Shown piece by piece: positions 7,928 through 17,663 of a DNA stretch of 64,000 nucleotides; position 1 is the stretch's first letter; each line of letters begins with the position of its first letter. The DNA is taken from contig NZ_JAQBIE010000008.1 in NCBI RefSeq assembly GCF_028294535.1, positions 124,001 to 188,000 of the forward strand, written 5' to 3'. Origin of the DNA: Paracoccus onchidii. Its GTDB lineage: Bacteria; Pseudomonadota; Alphaproteobacteria; Rhodobacterales; Rhodobacteraceae. The position numbers and the translations under genes are program-made. The notes under the pieces were generated by a model. The model searched no databases, was not told where the DNA came from, and was given only the letters and a program-made list of their open reading frames with translations.

Positions 7928-9532
7928 TCAGGCGCGATCGAACGCCGGGGTGTCGTCATCTATGAAATCAGGCTCGTCAGGCACGATGATGCGATGTTCC
8001 AGATCTTCTTGCGGGGCGATTTTAGGGTAGACGATCATGAACAGCCCAACGATCAGATAGCCGACGGTGATGCCGTCGAGCTGCGGCATCTGCAGCGTAA
8101 AGCTGTGGATGATGCCGACCGAGGACATGACCGCCGCGCCAAGGGCAAAGTAACCCGCATGACGGAACCGCCCGTCGATCACGTCGGCGACAATCGCGCC
8201 CCAGACCAGACCCGTGATGATCGCGCCCTGGCTCAGCGCCAGATGACCCTCGTAATGCGCACCCTCGGTCAACAGCGCCGCTGTCAGTGCGTCGTCGCCA
8301 AGTTGGGGCAAACCTTCGATGCCGGTGCTGCGCAATGCGTTCACCAACGCCCCCCATTTGATGATCAGAAAGTTCGAGATATGGGGCAGGATGGCGAAGG
8401 CGACGGCGGCCATATGCGCGGGTTTGACCGCATAGCCGGTATTGGTGATCAGGCTGACGGCTACAAAAACCAGAACCGGCGCGGCGGCAGCAATCGGGAT
8501 CAGGCCGGCCAGCAGCGACAGAAAGCCCAGAAAGGCCGCCGCCGCGATCACGACCGCCACGCCAATGATGTAACCGGCGTGACCGCCAAGGCGCTTATAG
8601 GCCGGATGTCCGATATAGACCGTTGTCGGGAAGGGGGAACCGAACAGCGCCCCCAGCATGGTGCCTGCACCATCCGTCAACTGGCAGATGGCGACCGGGT
8701 ATTCGTCGCCGGCGGCTTCTGCAGATTCGACGTTGTTCATGGTTTCGATGAAATTGTAGATCTGCACCGGAATCAGCACCAGGAACAATTCTGGATTGGC
8801 GAACAGGTATTGGATGCCCGCGATCATGTCGCCCAGATAGGGAACAGGGGGGTAGAACCCGATGCCATCGGTGGTGAAGCTGGATTTCCCCAGGAAAACC
8901 GCGATCACGGTCCCGATGCCAATCGCGACCAGGCCGGCTGGCACGTTGCCGGGCAACCGGAAACGCCCGATCAGCCCCCACAGGATGAACAGCAAAGAGG
9001 TGAATCCGATGATCGGGTTCTCGAAAATTTCGGCCAGGGGCACCGATCCGATAAAGACCAGCGCGATCCCGCAAAGCGTGCCCAGCATCCCGGCGCGTGG
9101 CGTGATCCGTTTCAGGAAAGGGCCGATAATCGCGCCCAATGCGGCGACAATCCCGCCCATGAAGCCCGCACCGATTCCAACCTGCCATGCCAGCAGGGGA
9201 TCTTGTGTTGCCCAATAGATCGGACCGATGACCCCGAAAAGATAGACGAACATCACAGGTGTCGACAGCCCATAGGGAAGGGCTGTGACGTCACGACCAT
9301 GGCGCTGCGCCGCCCGGCCGGCCATGATGGTATAAACCGCCACACCTGCCAGAATCGCGACCGCGGCGCCCGGCACGATGCGCCCGAACACGATCTCGGC
9401 GGGCATCTGAAAGACGAACTGGCAGACCCCTGACAGGATCAGCAAATTCACGAGATTGTCGGTGAACAGCGCCCAGAAAGCGCTGAAATCGCCCCGACTG
9501 AACAATCGGTAGCTATAGGTCGCCTGTGACAT
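7928..9532 (-). CDS. NCS2-family purine permease (second copy, divergent type)
   Basis: A 534-residue polytopic membrane protein resembling the xanthine/uracil/vitamin C permease superfamily (AzgA-like branch). It has MPAEIVFGRIVPGAA, TALPYGLSTPVMF, NVESAEAAGDEYP and GSPFPTTVYIGHPAYK segments. The start at 9530-9532 is preceded by a GGGAGGGGG ribosome site; the frame is open further upstream without family similarity. It differs strongly from the first permease at 4643-6067. Its place between xdhC and guaD suggests import of guanine or hypoxanthine, which is inference from context. Confidence 0.88.
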   Translation of the reverse strand: MSQATYSYRLFSRGDFSAFWALFTDNLVNLLILSGVCQFVFQMPAEIVFGRIVPGAAVAILAGVAVYTIMAGRAAQRHGRDVTALPYGLSTPVMFVYLFGVIGPIYWATQDPLLAWQVGIGAGFMGGIVAALGAIIGPFLKRITPRAGMLGTLCGIALVFIGSVPLAEIFENPIIGFTSLLFILWGLIGRFRLPGNVPAGLVAIGIGTVIAVFLGKSSFTTDGIGFYPPVPYLGDMIAGIQYLFANPELFLVLIPVQIYNFIETMNNVESAEAAGDEYPVAICQLTDGAGTMLGALFGSPFPTTVYIGHPAYKRLGGHAGYIIGVAVVIAAAAFLGFLSLLAGLIPIAAAAPVLVFVAVSLITNTGYAVKPAHMAAVAFAILPHISNFLIIKWGALVNALRSTGIEGLPQLGDDALTAALLTEGAHYEGHLALSQGAIITGLVWGAIVADVIDGRFRHAGYFALGAAVMSSVGIIHSFTLQMPQLDGITVGYLIVGLFMIVYPKIAPQEDLEHRIIVPDEPDFIDDDTPAFDRA

Positions 9533-9603
9533 CAGATACCCCCTCCCATGGGCTTGTGCAGACGCGCCGCCCTCCTCTGGCGGTGGATGCGTCTCTGGTG
9601 CCG

Positions 9604-10428
9604 TTAACCGGCATATGCGTATGAATGCGCCTTTGCCCGCGTCAGCGCGGTCATGACCTCGGCCGCGACAAAGGCGGCAATGACCTCGGGGCGTTTGTCC
9701 GTGCTGCCGGTTGCGCCGATGGGGCAAACCAGCCGCGACGTGCCGATGCGTGGCGATTGCTGTGCATGGAACCGTTCGAATCTTGTCCGTTTGGTTTGCG
9801 ATCCGATCAGGCCGACATAGGCTGCATCGCCTCGGGCGAGTGCCTCGGATGTCAGCAGAAAGTCCAATGCGTGGTCATGGGTCATGACCACAAAAGCCGC
9901 GCCTGCCGGGGCATTGCGGATTTCGGCTTCGGGCAGGGCGGTCAGGCAGCGCTCGACCGGGGCACGGCACAGCCGCAGCTCGTCCTGGCGGCTGTCGATC
10001 AGTACGGTCCGAACCGGCAGCAGGGCCAGAAAGGATGCAAGTGCACGCCCCACATGTCCCGCGCCGCAGATATGCACGACCGGTCGCGCGGCAAGCGCGG
10101 CGGCGCGATCAGACAGGATATGTTCGCATGCCTTGTCGTCCAGATGTTCCAATCGCAACGTGACATGCCCCCCGCAGCATTGTCCGATTCCGGGGCCAAG
10201 GGGCATGTCCATGCTGACCTGACGTTCTTGGGTGGCGATCATCCGGCGGGCGCGTTCGATTGCGCGAAGTTCTAGCTGGCCGCCACCGATCGTGCCGAAA
10301 AACGCATCTTTGGCCACGAACATTTCAGCATCCGTGTCACGCGGGGTCGAACCCAGAACGGAATCGACGCTGACATGAATGACATCGGCATGATTTGCCA
10401 TGAATTGCTCGAACCCGTTGGCCATCAT
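9604..10428 (-). CDS. xdhC: Xanthine dehydrogenase accessory protein XdhC
   Basis: Molybdenum-cofactor insertion and sulfuration chaperone for xanthine dehydrogenase. The protein has the N-terminal SVLGSTPRDTDAEMFV motif, TIGGGQLE, a Rossmann-like HICGAGHVGRALA segment, and a C-terminal CPIGATGSTDKRPEVIAAFV motif, all typical of XdhC. The start is one of two adjacent ATGs at 10423-10428, immediately after the xdhB stop (TAGAATGATG). This order (xdhA-xdhB-xdhC) and tight spacing indicate a single operon. Confidence 0.95.
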   Translation of the reverse strand: MMANGFEQFMANHADVIHVSVDSVLGSTPRDTDAEMFVAKDAFFGTIGGGQLELRAIERARRMIATQERQVSMDMPLGPGIGQCCGGHVTLRLEHLDDKACEHILSDRAAALAARPVVHICGAGHVGRALASFLALLPVRTVLIDSRQDELRLCRAPVERCLTALPEAEIRNAPAGAAFVVMTHDHALDFLLTSEALARGDAAYVGLIGSQTKRTRFERFHAQQSPRIGTSRLVCPIGATGSTDKRPEVIAAFVAAEVMTALTRAKAHSYAYAG

Positions 10429-10429
10429 T

Positions 10430-12829
10430 CTAACCCGCGCCTTGCAGACGTTCGATGGCCAGAAGAACCCGTTCAGGCGTGGCCGGTGCATCAAGACGCG
10501 GACATTCCCGATAGTTTACGGTGCTGGCGACCGCATGGGACAGGGCCTCGAACACCGAAATGCCCAGCATGAAGGGCGGCTCGCCCACGGCCTTGGAGCG
10601 TTTGATGGTCTTTTCGCGGTTTTCCGACCACCCTGCCAGCTTGACGTTGAATACACGCGGCCGGTCCGAGGCCAGCGGGATCTTGTAGGTCGACGGGGCA
10701 TGGGTGCGAAGCTGTCCCTTGTCATCCCACCACAATTCCTCGGTGGTCAACCAGCCCATGCCCTGAACAAAGGCACCCTCGACCTGGCCCTTGTCGATGA
10801 TCGGGTTCAGCGATTTGCCGACATCATGCAGGATATCGGTGCGCTCGACCCGGTATTCGCCGGTCAGCGTGTCGACCGAAACCTCGGAACATGCTGCGCC
10901 GTAAGCATAATAATAGAACGGTCGCCCCTTGCCGGTCGCGCGGTCCCAATGGATTTTCGGCGTCTTGTAGAAGCCGGCAGCCGACAGATGGATGCGGGCC
11001 ATATAGGCTTCGCGGATCAGATCGGCAAAGGAGATGCGCGTCGTGCCGATTTCGATCGCATTGGCGACAAAGCGCACATCTTCAGGGGTGGTTTGCCAGC
11101 GTTCGGCGGCGAAACCGTTCAGACGTTCCTTGATCTGGCGGGCCGCGTCCTGTGCGGCCATGCCGTTCAGGTCCGATCCGGACGAGGCTGCCGTCGCCGA
11201 GGTGTTGGGCACCTTTTCGGTCGTGGTCCTGGTGATCTTGATCTTGTCGATATCGACCTGCAATTCATCCGCGACGACCTGTGCGACCTTGGTGTTCAGG
11301 CCTTGGCCCATCTCGGTGCCGCCATGGTTCAGATGAATCGAGCCATCCGAATAGATATGCACCAGCGCGCCAGCCTGATTGTACCATGTCGCGGTGAACG
11401 AGATTCCGAACTTGACCGGTGTCAGCGCGATGCCGCGCCTGATGATCCCGCCCTGTGCATTCCAGTCCAGAACCGCCTGACGCCGCGCTTGATAATCGGC
11501 GCTTTGTTCCAGTTCCGCGATGATGCGCGGTGCTATATTGTCCTCGACCGTCTGGTGATAGGGCGTCACATCGCGGCCCCTGTCCCCATAGAAATTGCGC
11601 TTGCGGATTTCGAGACTGTCCAGTCCGCGATGATAGGCGATTTCCTCGATGATCCTTTCGGCAGCGATCACGCCCTGCGGCCCGCCAAATCCGCGAAATG
11701 CCGTATTGGATACGGTGTTCGTCTTCATCGGATGCGAGTTCAGCACGACATCGGGATAGAAATAGGCATTGTCCGCATGAAACAGCGCCCGATCCGTCAC
11801 CGGCCCCGACAGGTCCGAGGAAAACCCGCAACGCGCGGCAAAATCACCCGAGACCGCCAGAATGCGCCCGTCATCGTCAAAGCCGACTTCGTAGTCGATG
11901 ACAAAATCATGGCGCTTTCCGGTCGCGCTCATGTCGTCGTCGCGATCCGGGCGTATCTTGACGGGGCGATGCCATTTCTTTGCCGCGACAGCGGCCACCG
12001 CACAGAACAGGTTCATCTGGGTTTCCTTGCCCCCGAAGCCGCCGCCCATGCGGCGCACATTCACGGTCACCGCGTTCGAAGGCACGCCCAGAACATGTGC
12101 GACCATATGCTGGGCTTCGGTCGGGTGCTGGGTCGAGGAATGGACCGCGACATCCTCGTCCTCGCCGGGGATGGCAAAGGCGATATGCCCTTCCAGATAC
12201 ATGTGATCCTGTCCGCCGACGACCATCTGACCCTTGATCCGATGGGGGGCCTTGTCCATGGCAGCCAGCGCGTCACCGCGTTTCAACGTCAGTGGCGGGG
12301 TGACATAGCCCATGCCGGCTTCGCGGGCCGCAACGGGATCAAGCGCATGGGGCAGATCCCGATAGGTGATCTGCGCCAGCCTGGCGGCGCGACGTGCCGC
12401 ATCGCGGGTTTCGGCGACGACGGCAAAGACGGGCTGGCCCCAGAACTCGACCTTCTGTTCGGCAAAGATCGGTTCGTCATGGCGGCCGGTGGGCGAGACA
12501 TCGTTGACGCCGGGAATGTCGCTTGCGGTCAGCACACCGATGACACCCGGCGCGGCCTTGACCGCGCTCAGGTCGATCTTGTCGATCTTGGCATGGGCGC
12601 GCGTCGACAGGCCCAGATAGGCATGCAGCGTGCCCGCCGGTTCGGGGATGTCGTCGCAATATTCGGCGCGTCCGGTGACATGCTTGATGGCGCTGTCATG
12701 GCGCAGGTCGGAATGCACGCTGCCCTTGATGACATTGCGGTTCTGATCGGCGCGCATCAGTTCCTGCGCAACCGGAGGATCCTTGCGCATGTCCGTGGCA
12801 AGCGGGGCTTCAACGGTCTTGTCGGTCAT
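10430..12829 (-). CDS. xdhB: Xanthine dehydrogenase, molybdopterin-binding large subunit
   Basis: 799-residue molybdenum hydroxylase subunit that oxidises hypoxanthine and xanthine to urate. It contains an N-terminal aldehyde oxidase/xanthine dehydrogenase hammerhead domain, the RMGGGFGGKE motif, the FRGFGGPQG motif, HGGTEMGQGLNTK, and a C-terminal QGMGWLTTEEL region with the catalytic-Glu neighbourhood. Length is normal for a two-subunit XDH. It lies 13 bp downstream of xdhA and directly abuts xdhC. Confidence 0.97.
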   Translation of the reverse strand: MTDKTVEAPLATDMRKDPPVAQELMRADQNRNVIKGSVHSDLRHDSAIKHVTGRAEYCDDIPEPAGTLHAYLGLSTRAHAKIDKIDLSAVKAAPGVIGVLTASDIPGVNDVSPTGRHDEPIFAEQKVEFWGQPVFAVVAETRDAARRAARLAQITYRDLPHALDPVAAREAGMGYVTPPLTLKRGDALAAMDKAPHRIKGQMVVGGQDHMYLEGHIAFAIPGEDEDVAVHSSTQHPTEAQHMVAHVLGVPSNAVTVNVRRMGGGFGGKETQMNLFCAVAAVAAKKWHRPVKIRPDRDDDMSATGKRHDFVIDYEVGFDDDGRILAVSGDFAARCGFSSDLSGPVTDRALFHADNAYFYPDVVLNSHPMKTNTVSNTAFRGFGGPQGVIAAERIIEEIAYHRGLDSLEIRKRNFYGDRGRDVTPYHQTVEDNIAPRIIAELEQSADYQARRQAVLDWNAQGGIIRRGIALTPVKFGISFTATWYNQAGALVHIYSDGSIHLNHGGTEMGQGLNTKVAQVVADELQVDIDKIKITRTTTEKVPNTSATAASSGSDLNGMAAQDAARQIKERLNGFAAERWQTTPEDVRFVANAIEIGTTRISFADLIREAYMARIHLSAAGFYKTPKIHWDRATGKGRPFYYYAYGAACSEVSVDTLTGEYRVERTDILHDVGKSLNPIIDKGQVEGAFVQGMGWLTTEELWWDDKGQLRTHAPSTYKIPLASDRPRVFNVKLAGWSENREKTIKRSKAVGEPPFMLGISVFEALSHAVASTVNYRECPRLDAPATPERVLLAIERLQGAG

Positions 12830-12842
12830 CTTGGGTCCTCCG

Positions 12843-14300
12843 TCACGCGCTCAGCCGGACAGGCGTGGCATTGTCCTGTGCTTCCAGCCAGAAACGGCGG
12901 AACAGGTTTCTGGCGACCCGCATCCGGTAATCGGACGAGGCGCGCCAATCGGTCAGCGGCGTGAAATCCTGTGCCAAATGATCGGCCGCGTCGCGCAGGG
13001 TTTCCTCGGTCCAGGCCTGCCCGACCAGTGCCGCCTCGGCGGTGGTGGCGCGTTTCGGTGTGGCCGCCATGCCGCCGAATGCAATCCGCGCCTCGGTGAT
13101 CCGGCCATCATTGATGCGCAGCGCAAACCCGGCCGCAACCGAGGAAATATCCTCGTCCCGCCGCTTGGATATCTTGTAGGCCGCATAGCGCATGTCGCTG
13201 GCGGGCAGCGGAATGCGCAGGGATTCCAGAAATTCACCCGCGGCGAGATCCTGCTTTCCGTAATCGATGAAGAAATCCTCGACCGGCATGCTGCGCTGCG
13301 TCGTGCCCTTGCGCAGCACGATCTGGGCCCCCAGCGAAATCAGCACCGGCGGCGTATCCCCGATGGGCGAGCCATTGGCGACATTTCCGCCGATTGTCCC
13401 CATGGCGCGGATCTGCCATCCGGCGATCCGGTCCCAGTATTCGCCCAGATGCGAGAAATGCTGCGCCAGAACCGCGCGGCTGCCGGTATAGCTGACACCC
13501 GCGCCGAACTCGATCGCGCTGTCCGTCACCTCGATACGCCGCAGTCCGTCAAGATGGCCAAGGAATATGACCGGAGAGATGTCGCGCAGGAATTTCGTCA
13601 CCCACAGCCCCACATCCGTCGCGCCTGCGACAAGCGTAGCCTGCGGATAATCCTGCAGCGCCTGCGCCAGATCGTCGACCGAGGCCGGCAGGATCGCACG
13701 GCTGTTGCCTTTTGACAGCTCGACCCTTGCACCGTCGCTTAAAGCCCCAAGACGTGCGCTGACAGCCTGCCTTTCGGTGTTCAGCGCATCCTGTGCGGGG
13801 CTGCCCATCGTCGTTGCGGCCAGTGCCGCCTTGATGATCGGCTCGTATCCGGTGCAGCGACACAGGTTCCCCTGAATTGCGGTTTCGATGTCGGTCGCGT
13901 CGGGTGCGGGGTTTTCCATCCACAAGGCGTAAAGCGACATCACGAAACCGGGCGTGCAGAAGCCGCATTGGCTGCCGTGATGTTCAACCATGGCCTGCTG
14001 GACCGGATGCAGCCGGCCATCCGGCCCTGACAGATATTCGATCGTCACGACATGACAGCCATCCAGCGATGCCAGCAGGCGGATACAGGCATTGACCGGC
14101 TCATAGGTCAGGGTGCCGTCGCGCAGGCGGCCAACCAGTACCGTGCAGGCGCCGCAATCGCCTTCCGCGCAGCCCTCCTTGGTTCCGGTCAGGCGGCGTT
14201 CGATGCGCAGGAAGTCCAACAGCGTATCGGTGGCCGAGACCGCATCCAATGTGATGTCCTTGCCGTTCAGCAAAAAGCGGAGTTCGGTTCTGTTCGCCAT
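12843..14300 (-). CDS. xdhA: Xanthine dehydrogenase, FeS/FAD small subunit
   Basis: 485-residue subunit with an N-terminal plant-type [2Fe-2S] domain (CAEGDCGACTVL), a second [2Fe-2S] domain (CGFCTPGFVMS and CRCTGYEPI), and a C-terminal FAD-binding domain (VAGATDVGLWVTK, GTIGGNVANGSPIGD). It passes electrons from the molybdenum site in XdhB to NAD+. It is first in the xdhABC operon and divergent from the second LysR regulator. Confidence 0.97.
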   Translation of the reverse strand: MANRTELRFLLNGKDITLDAVSATDTLLDFLRIERRLTGTKEGCAEGDCGACTVLVGRLRDGTLTYEPVNACIRLLASLDGCHVVTIEYLSGPDGRLHPVQQAMVEHHGSQCGFCTPGFVMSLYALWMENPAPDATDIETAIQGNLCRCTGYEPIIKAALAATTMGSPAQDALNTERQAVSARLGALSDGARVELSKGNSRAILPASVDDLAQALQDYPQATLVAGATDVGLWVTKFLRDISPVIFLGHLDGLRRIEVTDSAIEFGAGVSYTGSRAVLAQHFSHLGEYWDRIAGWQIRAMGTIGGNVANGSPIGDTPPVLISLGAQIVLRKGTTQRSMPVEDFFIDYGKQDLAAGEFLESLRIPLPASDMRYAAYKISKRRDEDISSVAAGFALRINDGRITEARIAFGGMAATPKRATTAEAALVGQAWTEETLRDAADHLAQDFTPLTDWRASSDYRMRVARNLFRRFWLEAQDNATPVRLSA

Positions 14301-14390
14301 TGAAACCTCCTTGGTCGCGCCTGGAAAGCCGGAACAATCCAGTTATCACCGGAAAAAGAGCTCTGAAAAACAGGATAGTCGGGTATACTC

Positions 14391-14409
14391 TTTCAATGAT
14401 TTGTTGAAA
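14391..14409. promoter_or_regulatory. Inverted repeat TTTCAA-N7-TTGAAA, candidate LysR operator
   Basis: Perfect 6-bp inverted repeat with 7-bp spacer, located 14 bp before the LysR start and about 90 bp upstream of xdhA. It contains a T-N11-A core, which is usual for LysR proteins that repress themselves and activate a divergent operon. Confidence 0.5.
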
Positions 14410-14422
14410 ATCGGACGGAGCA

Positions 14423-15355
14423 ATGCCTTATCTTGAAAGTTTACGCGTCTTTGTGCGCGTGGTCGAGCTTGGCAGCATCACCGCAGGAGGACGCGATCTG
14501 CGGCTGACGCCAGCCGTGGCCAGCAACCGGATCAAGGAGCTGGAGCGCCGGTTGGATGTACGTTTGTTCAACCGCACGACGCGCAAGCTGACACCGACCG
14601 ATGTCGGGCGGGCCTTCTATGACCATGCGCGCAATGTGGTGCAAAGCCTGGAAGATGCCGAAGCCGCGGCCTCGGCCTTTTCCAGCCAACCTCATGGAAG
14701 CGTACATGTCACGGCACCGCTTGGGGTCGGCAAACGCATTATCGCGCCGCTGATCCCCGAGTTCGTTGACAAATACCCCGATGTTTCGGTGCGATTGCGG
14801 CTGTCTGATCGCAAGGTGGATCTGTTGGAAGACAGCCTGGATGTGGCCTTTTTCGTCGGGCGACCGCCGGATTCCAACCTGACGCTGAAAAAGATCGTCG
14901 ATACGCCGCGGCTGCTCTGTGCGTCACCAGAATATCTTGATCGTCACGGCATGCCCGAAACGCCTGACGATCTGCGCAATCACAACTGTCTGTTGTTACG
15001 TTATCCGCGGTCGCCGGAATGGTATTGGACCCTGCGCACGGCTGGCGGCAGTTTGCGCATGGATGTTTCTGGCAGCTACGATTCCGATGATGGCGATGTG
15101 CTGACCGGCTGGGCTCTGGCCGGGCGCGGGATCATCAACAAACCCCTGTTCGAAGTTGCACATCATCTGGCCGAAGGGCGTCTGGTCGAGCTGCTGCCGC
15201 AGACGCCGCCCGAACCCGCGCTGTTTGGCTGTCTTTACCCGCATCGCAGGTTTCAGGACAGCAAGGTCAGGCTGCTGATCGATTTCATGCTGCGCCGCTG
15301 TCGCGAGGCGCTGTCGCCCAATGCGACCCGGAAGCAAAAAGATAGCGTTCGCTGA
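14423..15355 (+). CDS. LysR-family transcriptional regulator of xdhABC (paralogue 2)
   Basis: 310-residue LysR regulator with an N-terminal winged helix (ITAGGRDLRLTPAVASNRIK) and a ligand domain containing APLGVGKRI and DSDDGDVLTGWALAGRG. It is paralogous to the LysR at 1260-2201. Divergent position from xdhA, 122 bp away, with an inverted repeat between, points to control of xanthine dehydrogenase. The likely ligand is a purine intermediate, but this is inference. A terminator shared with bhcD follows. Confidence 0.93.
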   Translation: MPYLESLRVFVRVVELGSITAGGRDLRLTPAVASNRIKELERRLDVRLFNRTTRKLTPTDVGRAFYDHARNVVQSLEDAEAAASAFSSQPHGSVHVTAPLGVGKRIIAPLIPEFVDKYPDVSVRLRLSDRKVDLLEDSLDVAFFVGRPPDSNLTLKKIVDTPRLLCASPEYLDRHGMPETPDDLRNHNCLLLRYPRSPEWYWTLRTAGGSLRMDVSGSYDSDDGDVLTGWALAGRGIINKPLFEVAHHLAEGRLVELLPQTPPEPALFGCLYPHRRFQDSKVRLLIDFMLRRCREALSPNATRKQKDSVR

Positions 15356-15360
15356 AATGA

Positions 15361-15388
15361 CGACACCGCCCGGAACAGGGCGGTGTCG
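15361..15388. terminator. Bidirectional terminator between LysR and bhcD
   Basis: Perfect 11-bp stem (CGACACCGCCC / GGGCGGTGTCG) with a 6-nt loop, between two convergent genes. Short T-rich runs lie on the plus-strand side (CGCTTTTACC). Confidence 0.8.
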
Positions 15389-15413
15389 AACGCTTTTACC
15401 CGGCGGGGTTTCG

Positions 15414-16379
15414 TCAGAAATCGACCTCGATCGCGCTGCCTTTCTTGGCGGCCAGATCAACGACCGCCGCAGCGACGGCAAGATCCTGCAATCCGACGCC
15501 GGTGCCGTCGAACAGGGTGATCTGATCGTCGCCCTCTCGACCGGGATGGGTGCCATTGATCACCGCGCCGATCTGGGTCACATCGCTTTCCGCGATCAGC
15601 CCCTGGGCCACGGCGTGCTGGGCCTCGCCGATGGTGATGGATTGCGCGACTTCATCGGTAAAGACCGTCGCGCGCGCCAGCAGGGCGGCCTCGACCTCCT
15701 GCTTGCCCTTGGTGTCGGTGCCCATGCAGGCGACGTGGCACCCGGGACTGACATGATCGGCCATCAGCGAAGGCGCAAAGGCCGAGGTGATCGAGATGAT
15801 GACATCCGCCTGACGCATCCCGTCCAGTTCGACCGCCTCGAAGGGCACGCCTGCCTCATCCGCGACTTTCTGGATGTTTGGCAGCATCTCGGGATGATAG
15901 TTCCAGCCGATGACCTTGTCGAAGCTGCGCTGTTCCAACGCGGCGCGCAGCTGGAACGTGGCCTGATGGCCCGCGCCAACCATGCCCAGAACCCTTGCGT
16001 CGGTCCGGGCCAGATGCTTGATCGAGACCGAGGACGCGGCCGCCGTGCGCAGCGCGGTCAGCAGGTTGCCCCCGACCATCGCCTTGACCTTGCCGGTGTC
16101 AGGGTCGAACAGGAAGACCGTCGACTGGTGGTTGATCAGCCCCCGCTTTTCCAGATTGTTCGGCCAGTACCCCCCGGCCTTCAGTCCCAGCGTCAGGCCC
16201 GCCCGGTCGAACCCGCCCTTGAACCCGTACAGCGCATCTTCATGGCCGATCGCCTCACGCACGACGGGGAAATTATAGGCATCACCTGCGGCCATGGCAG
16301 CAAAGACGCGTTCTACCGCGTCGAACGCAGCTTCGCGGGTCATCAGATCGGCGATATGGCGTTCGGGGACGATCAGCAT
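15414..16379 (-). CDS. bhcD: Iminosuccinate reductase of the beta-hydroxyaspartate cycle (ornithine cyclodeaminase family)
   Basis: Reduces iminosuccinate to L-aspartate, which closes the beta-hydroxyaspartate cycle by regenerating the amino donor for BhcA. The 321-residue protein belongs to the ornithine cyclodeaminase/mu-crystallin family: MLIVPERHIADL start, substrate-loop GLKAGGYWPNNLEKRG, Rossmann VLGMVGAGHQA, and the DVTQIGAVINGTHPGR region. The start at 16377-16379 has an upstream AGGAG. Taken alone it could be annotated as ornithine cyclodeaminase or alanine dehydrogenase, but the bhcABC neighbours on the same strand fix the role. Confidence 0.93.
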   Translation of the reverse strand: MLIVPERHIADLMTREAAFDAVERVFAAMAAGDAYNFPVVREAIGHEDALYGFKGGFDRAGLTLGLKAGGYWPNNLEKRGLINHQSTVFLFDPDTGKVKAMVGGNLLTALRTAAASSVSIKHLARTDARVLGMVGAGHQATFQLRAALEQRSFDKVIGWNYHPEMLPNIQKVADEAGVPFEAVELDGMRQADVIISITSAFAPSLMADHVSPGCHVACMGTDTKGKQEVEAALLARATVFTDEVAQSITIGEAQHAVAQGLIAESDVTQIGAVINGTHPGREGDDQITLFDGTGVGLQDLAVAAAVVDLAAKKGSAIEVDF

Positions 16380-16461
16380 GTCATTCTCCTGATAGGGCAA
16401 GTCAGCATGTCGCGCCCCGGGCCTGATTGCGGCCAAGGGCGGACAGGTCGGAACGGCGATA

Positions 16462-17625
16462 TCAATAGGCGCGGCCGCGTGCCGAAACCGGCCAGACGCA
16501 TTCGACCTTGCCGTTGCGCACGCCCACATACCAGTCGTGGACATTCGCCGTCGGGTCGCAATGGCCGGGCACCAGCTTCAGCTTTTCATTGACCTTCAGC
16601 ACGCCCTGAGGGTCGGACACGACGCCATGTTCGTCCGAGCATTTGACATATTCCACATCGTCGCGGCCAAAGACGACGGGCAGGCCGCTATCGACCGATT
16701 GCGCCTTCAGCCCGGCATCGACGATGGCCTTGTCGGCTTTGGCGTGGCTCATGACCGAGGTCAGGATGAAGAAGGCGTTTTCCCATTCGCCCTGATCGAT
16801 CCGCTTGCCGTCCCTGTCCAGAATGCGGCCGTAATCCGCATCCATGAAGGCGTAGGAGCCGCATTGCAATTCGTTATAGACGCCGGAATTCGACTCGAAA
16901 TAATAGGATCCCGTGCCACCGCCGGAAACCAGTTCGCACTCGATCCCCTCGGCTTTCAGCCCGGCGACCGCGTCCCTGACCATGGCGATGGCGATGTCCA
17001 GCTTTTCCTGACGCGCCTCATAGCTGTCCAGATGCTGCATCGCGCCCTGATAGGCCTGAATGCCGGTGAATTTCAGGTTCTCGGCGGCTTGGACGGCCTT
17101 GGCGATCTCGATCACGGCGGGGGTCGTGGTCACGCCGCAGCGGCCCGCGCCACAGTCGATTTCCACAAAGACCTCAAGCTGTGTGCCATGCCTGACGGCG
17201 GCGGCGGACAGGTCGGCGACATTGGCCAGATCGTCGACGCAGACGATGATGCGGCTGCCCAGTTTTGGCAGGCGTGCAAGGCGGTCGATCTTGGCCGGGT
17301 CGCGCACCTGGTTCGAGACCAGCACATCCTTGATGCCGCCGCGCACGAAGACCTCGGCCTCGGACACTTTCTGACAGCAGACGCCGACCGCGCCGCCGAT
17401 GCGTTCCTGCAATTGCGCCACATCGACCGATTTGTGCATCTTGCCATGCACCCGGTGGCGCATTCCATGCGCCTTGGCATAATCGCCCATCTTGGTGATG
17501 TTGCGTTCCAGCGCGTCCAGATCAAGGATCAGGCAGGGCGTCTGGATGTCGGCCTCGTCCATGCCGGGCTTGGCGGGGATGTCATAGCCGACTTCGAAGT
17601 CGTCGAGATTGCTCATGTCTTTCAT
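16462..17625 (-). CDS. bhcC: erythro-beta-hydroxyaspartate aldolase (D-threonine aldolase-like, PLP)
   Basis: Condenses glyoxylate and glycine to erythro-beta-hydroxyaspartate, the C-C bond-forming step of the cycle. It has an alanine-racemase N-terminal barrel fold with PLP lysine in RVHGKMHKS (Lys62), FVEIDCGAGRCG, VSGGGTGSYYFES, and the D-serine-dehydratase-like C-terminal metal site (SDEHGVV and PGHCDP). The ATG at 17623-17625 has an AGGA 8 nt upstream. Another in-frame ATG at 17631 lies only 2 nt from the same AGGA. It lies 32 bp downstream of bhcB. Confidence 0.94.
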   Translation of the reverse strand: MKDMSNLDDFEVGYDIPAKPGMDEADIQTPCLILDLDALERNITKMGDYAKAHGMRHRVHGKMHKSVDVAQLQERIGGAVGVCCQKVSEAEVFVRGGIKDVLVSNQVRDPAKIDRLARLPKLGSRIIVCVDDLANVADLSAAAVRHGTQLEVFVEIDCGAGRCGVTTTPAVIEIAKAVQAAENLKFTGIQAYQGAMQHLDSYEARQEKLDIAIAMVRDAVAGLKAEGIECELVSGGGTGSYYFESNSGVYNELQCGSYAFMDADYGRILDRDGKRIDQGEWENAFFILTSVMSHAKADKAIVDAGLKAQSVDSGLPVVFGRDDVEYVKCSDEHGVVSDPQGVLKVNEKLKLVPGHCDPTANVHDWYVGVRNGKVECVWPVSARGRAY

Positions 17626-17663
17626 GTCCATAGTCCTTTGACGGTAAAGGCTGTCGGTCCGTG

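Noticed and set aside
10400..12964. 854-codon open frame on the plus strand across xdhB
   Set aside because: It is the antisense of xdhB, whose protein is unmistakable. The antisense product is low-complexity and shows no known motif.
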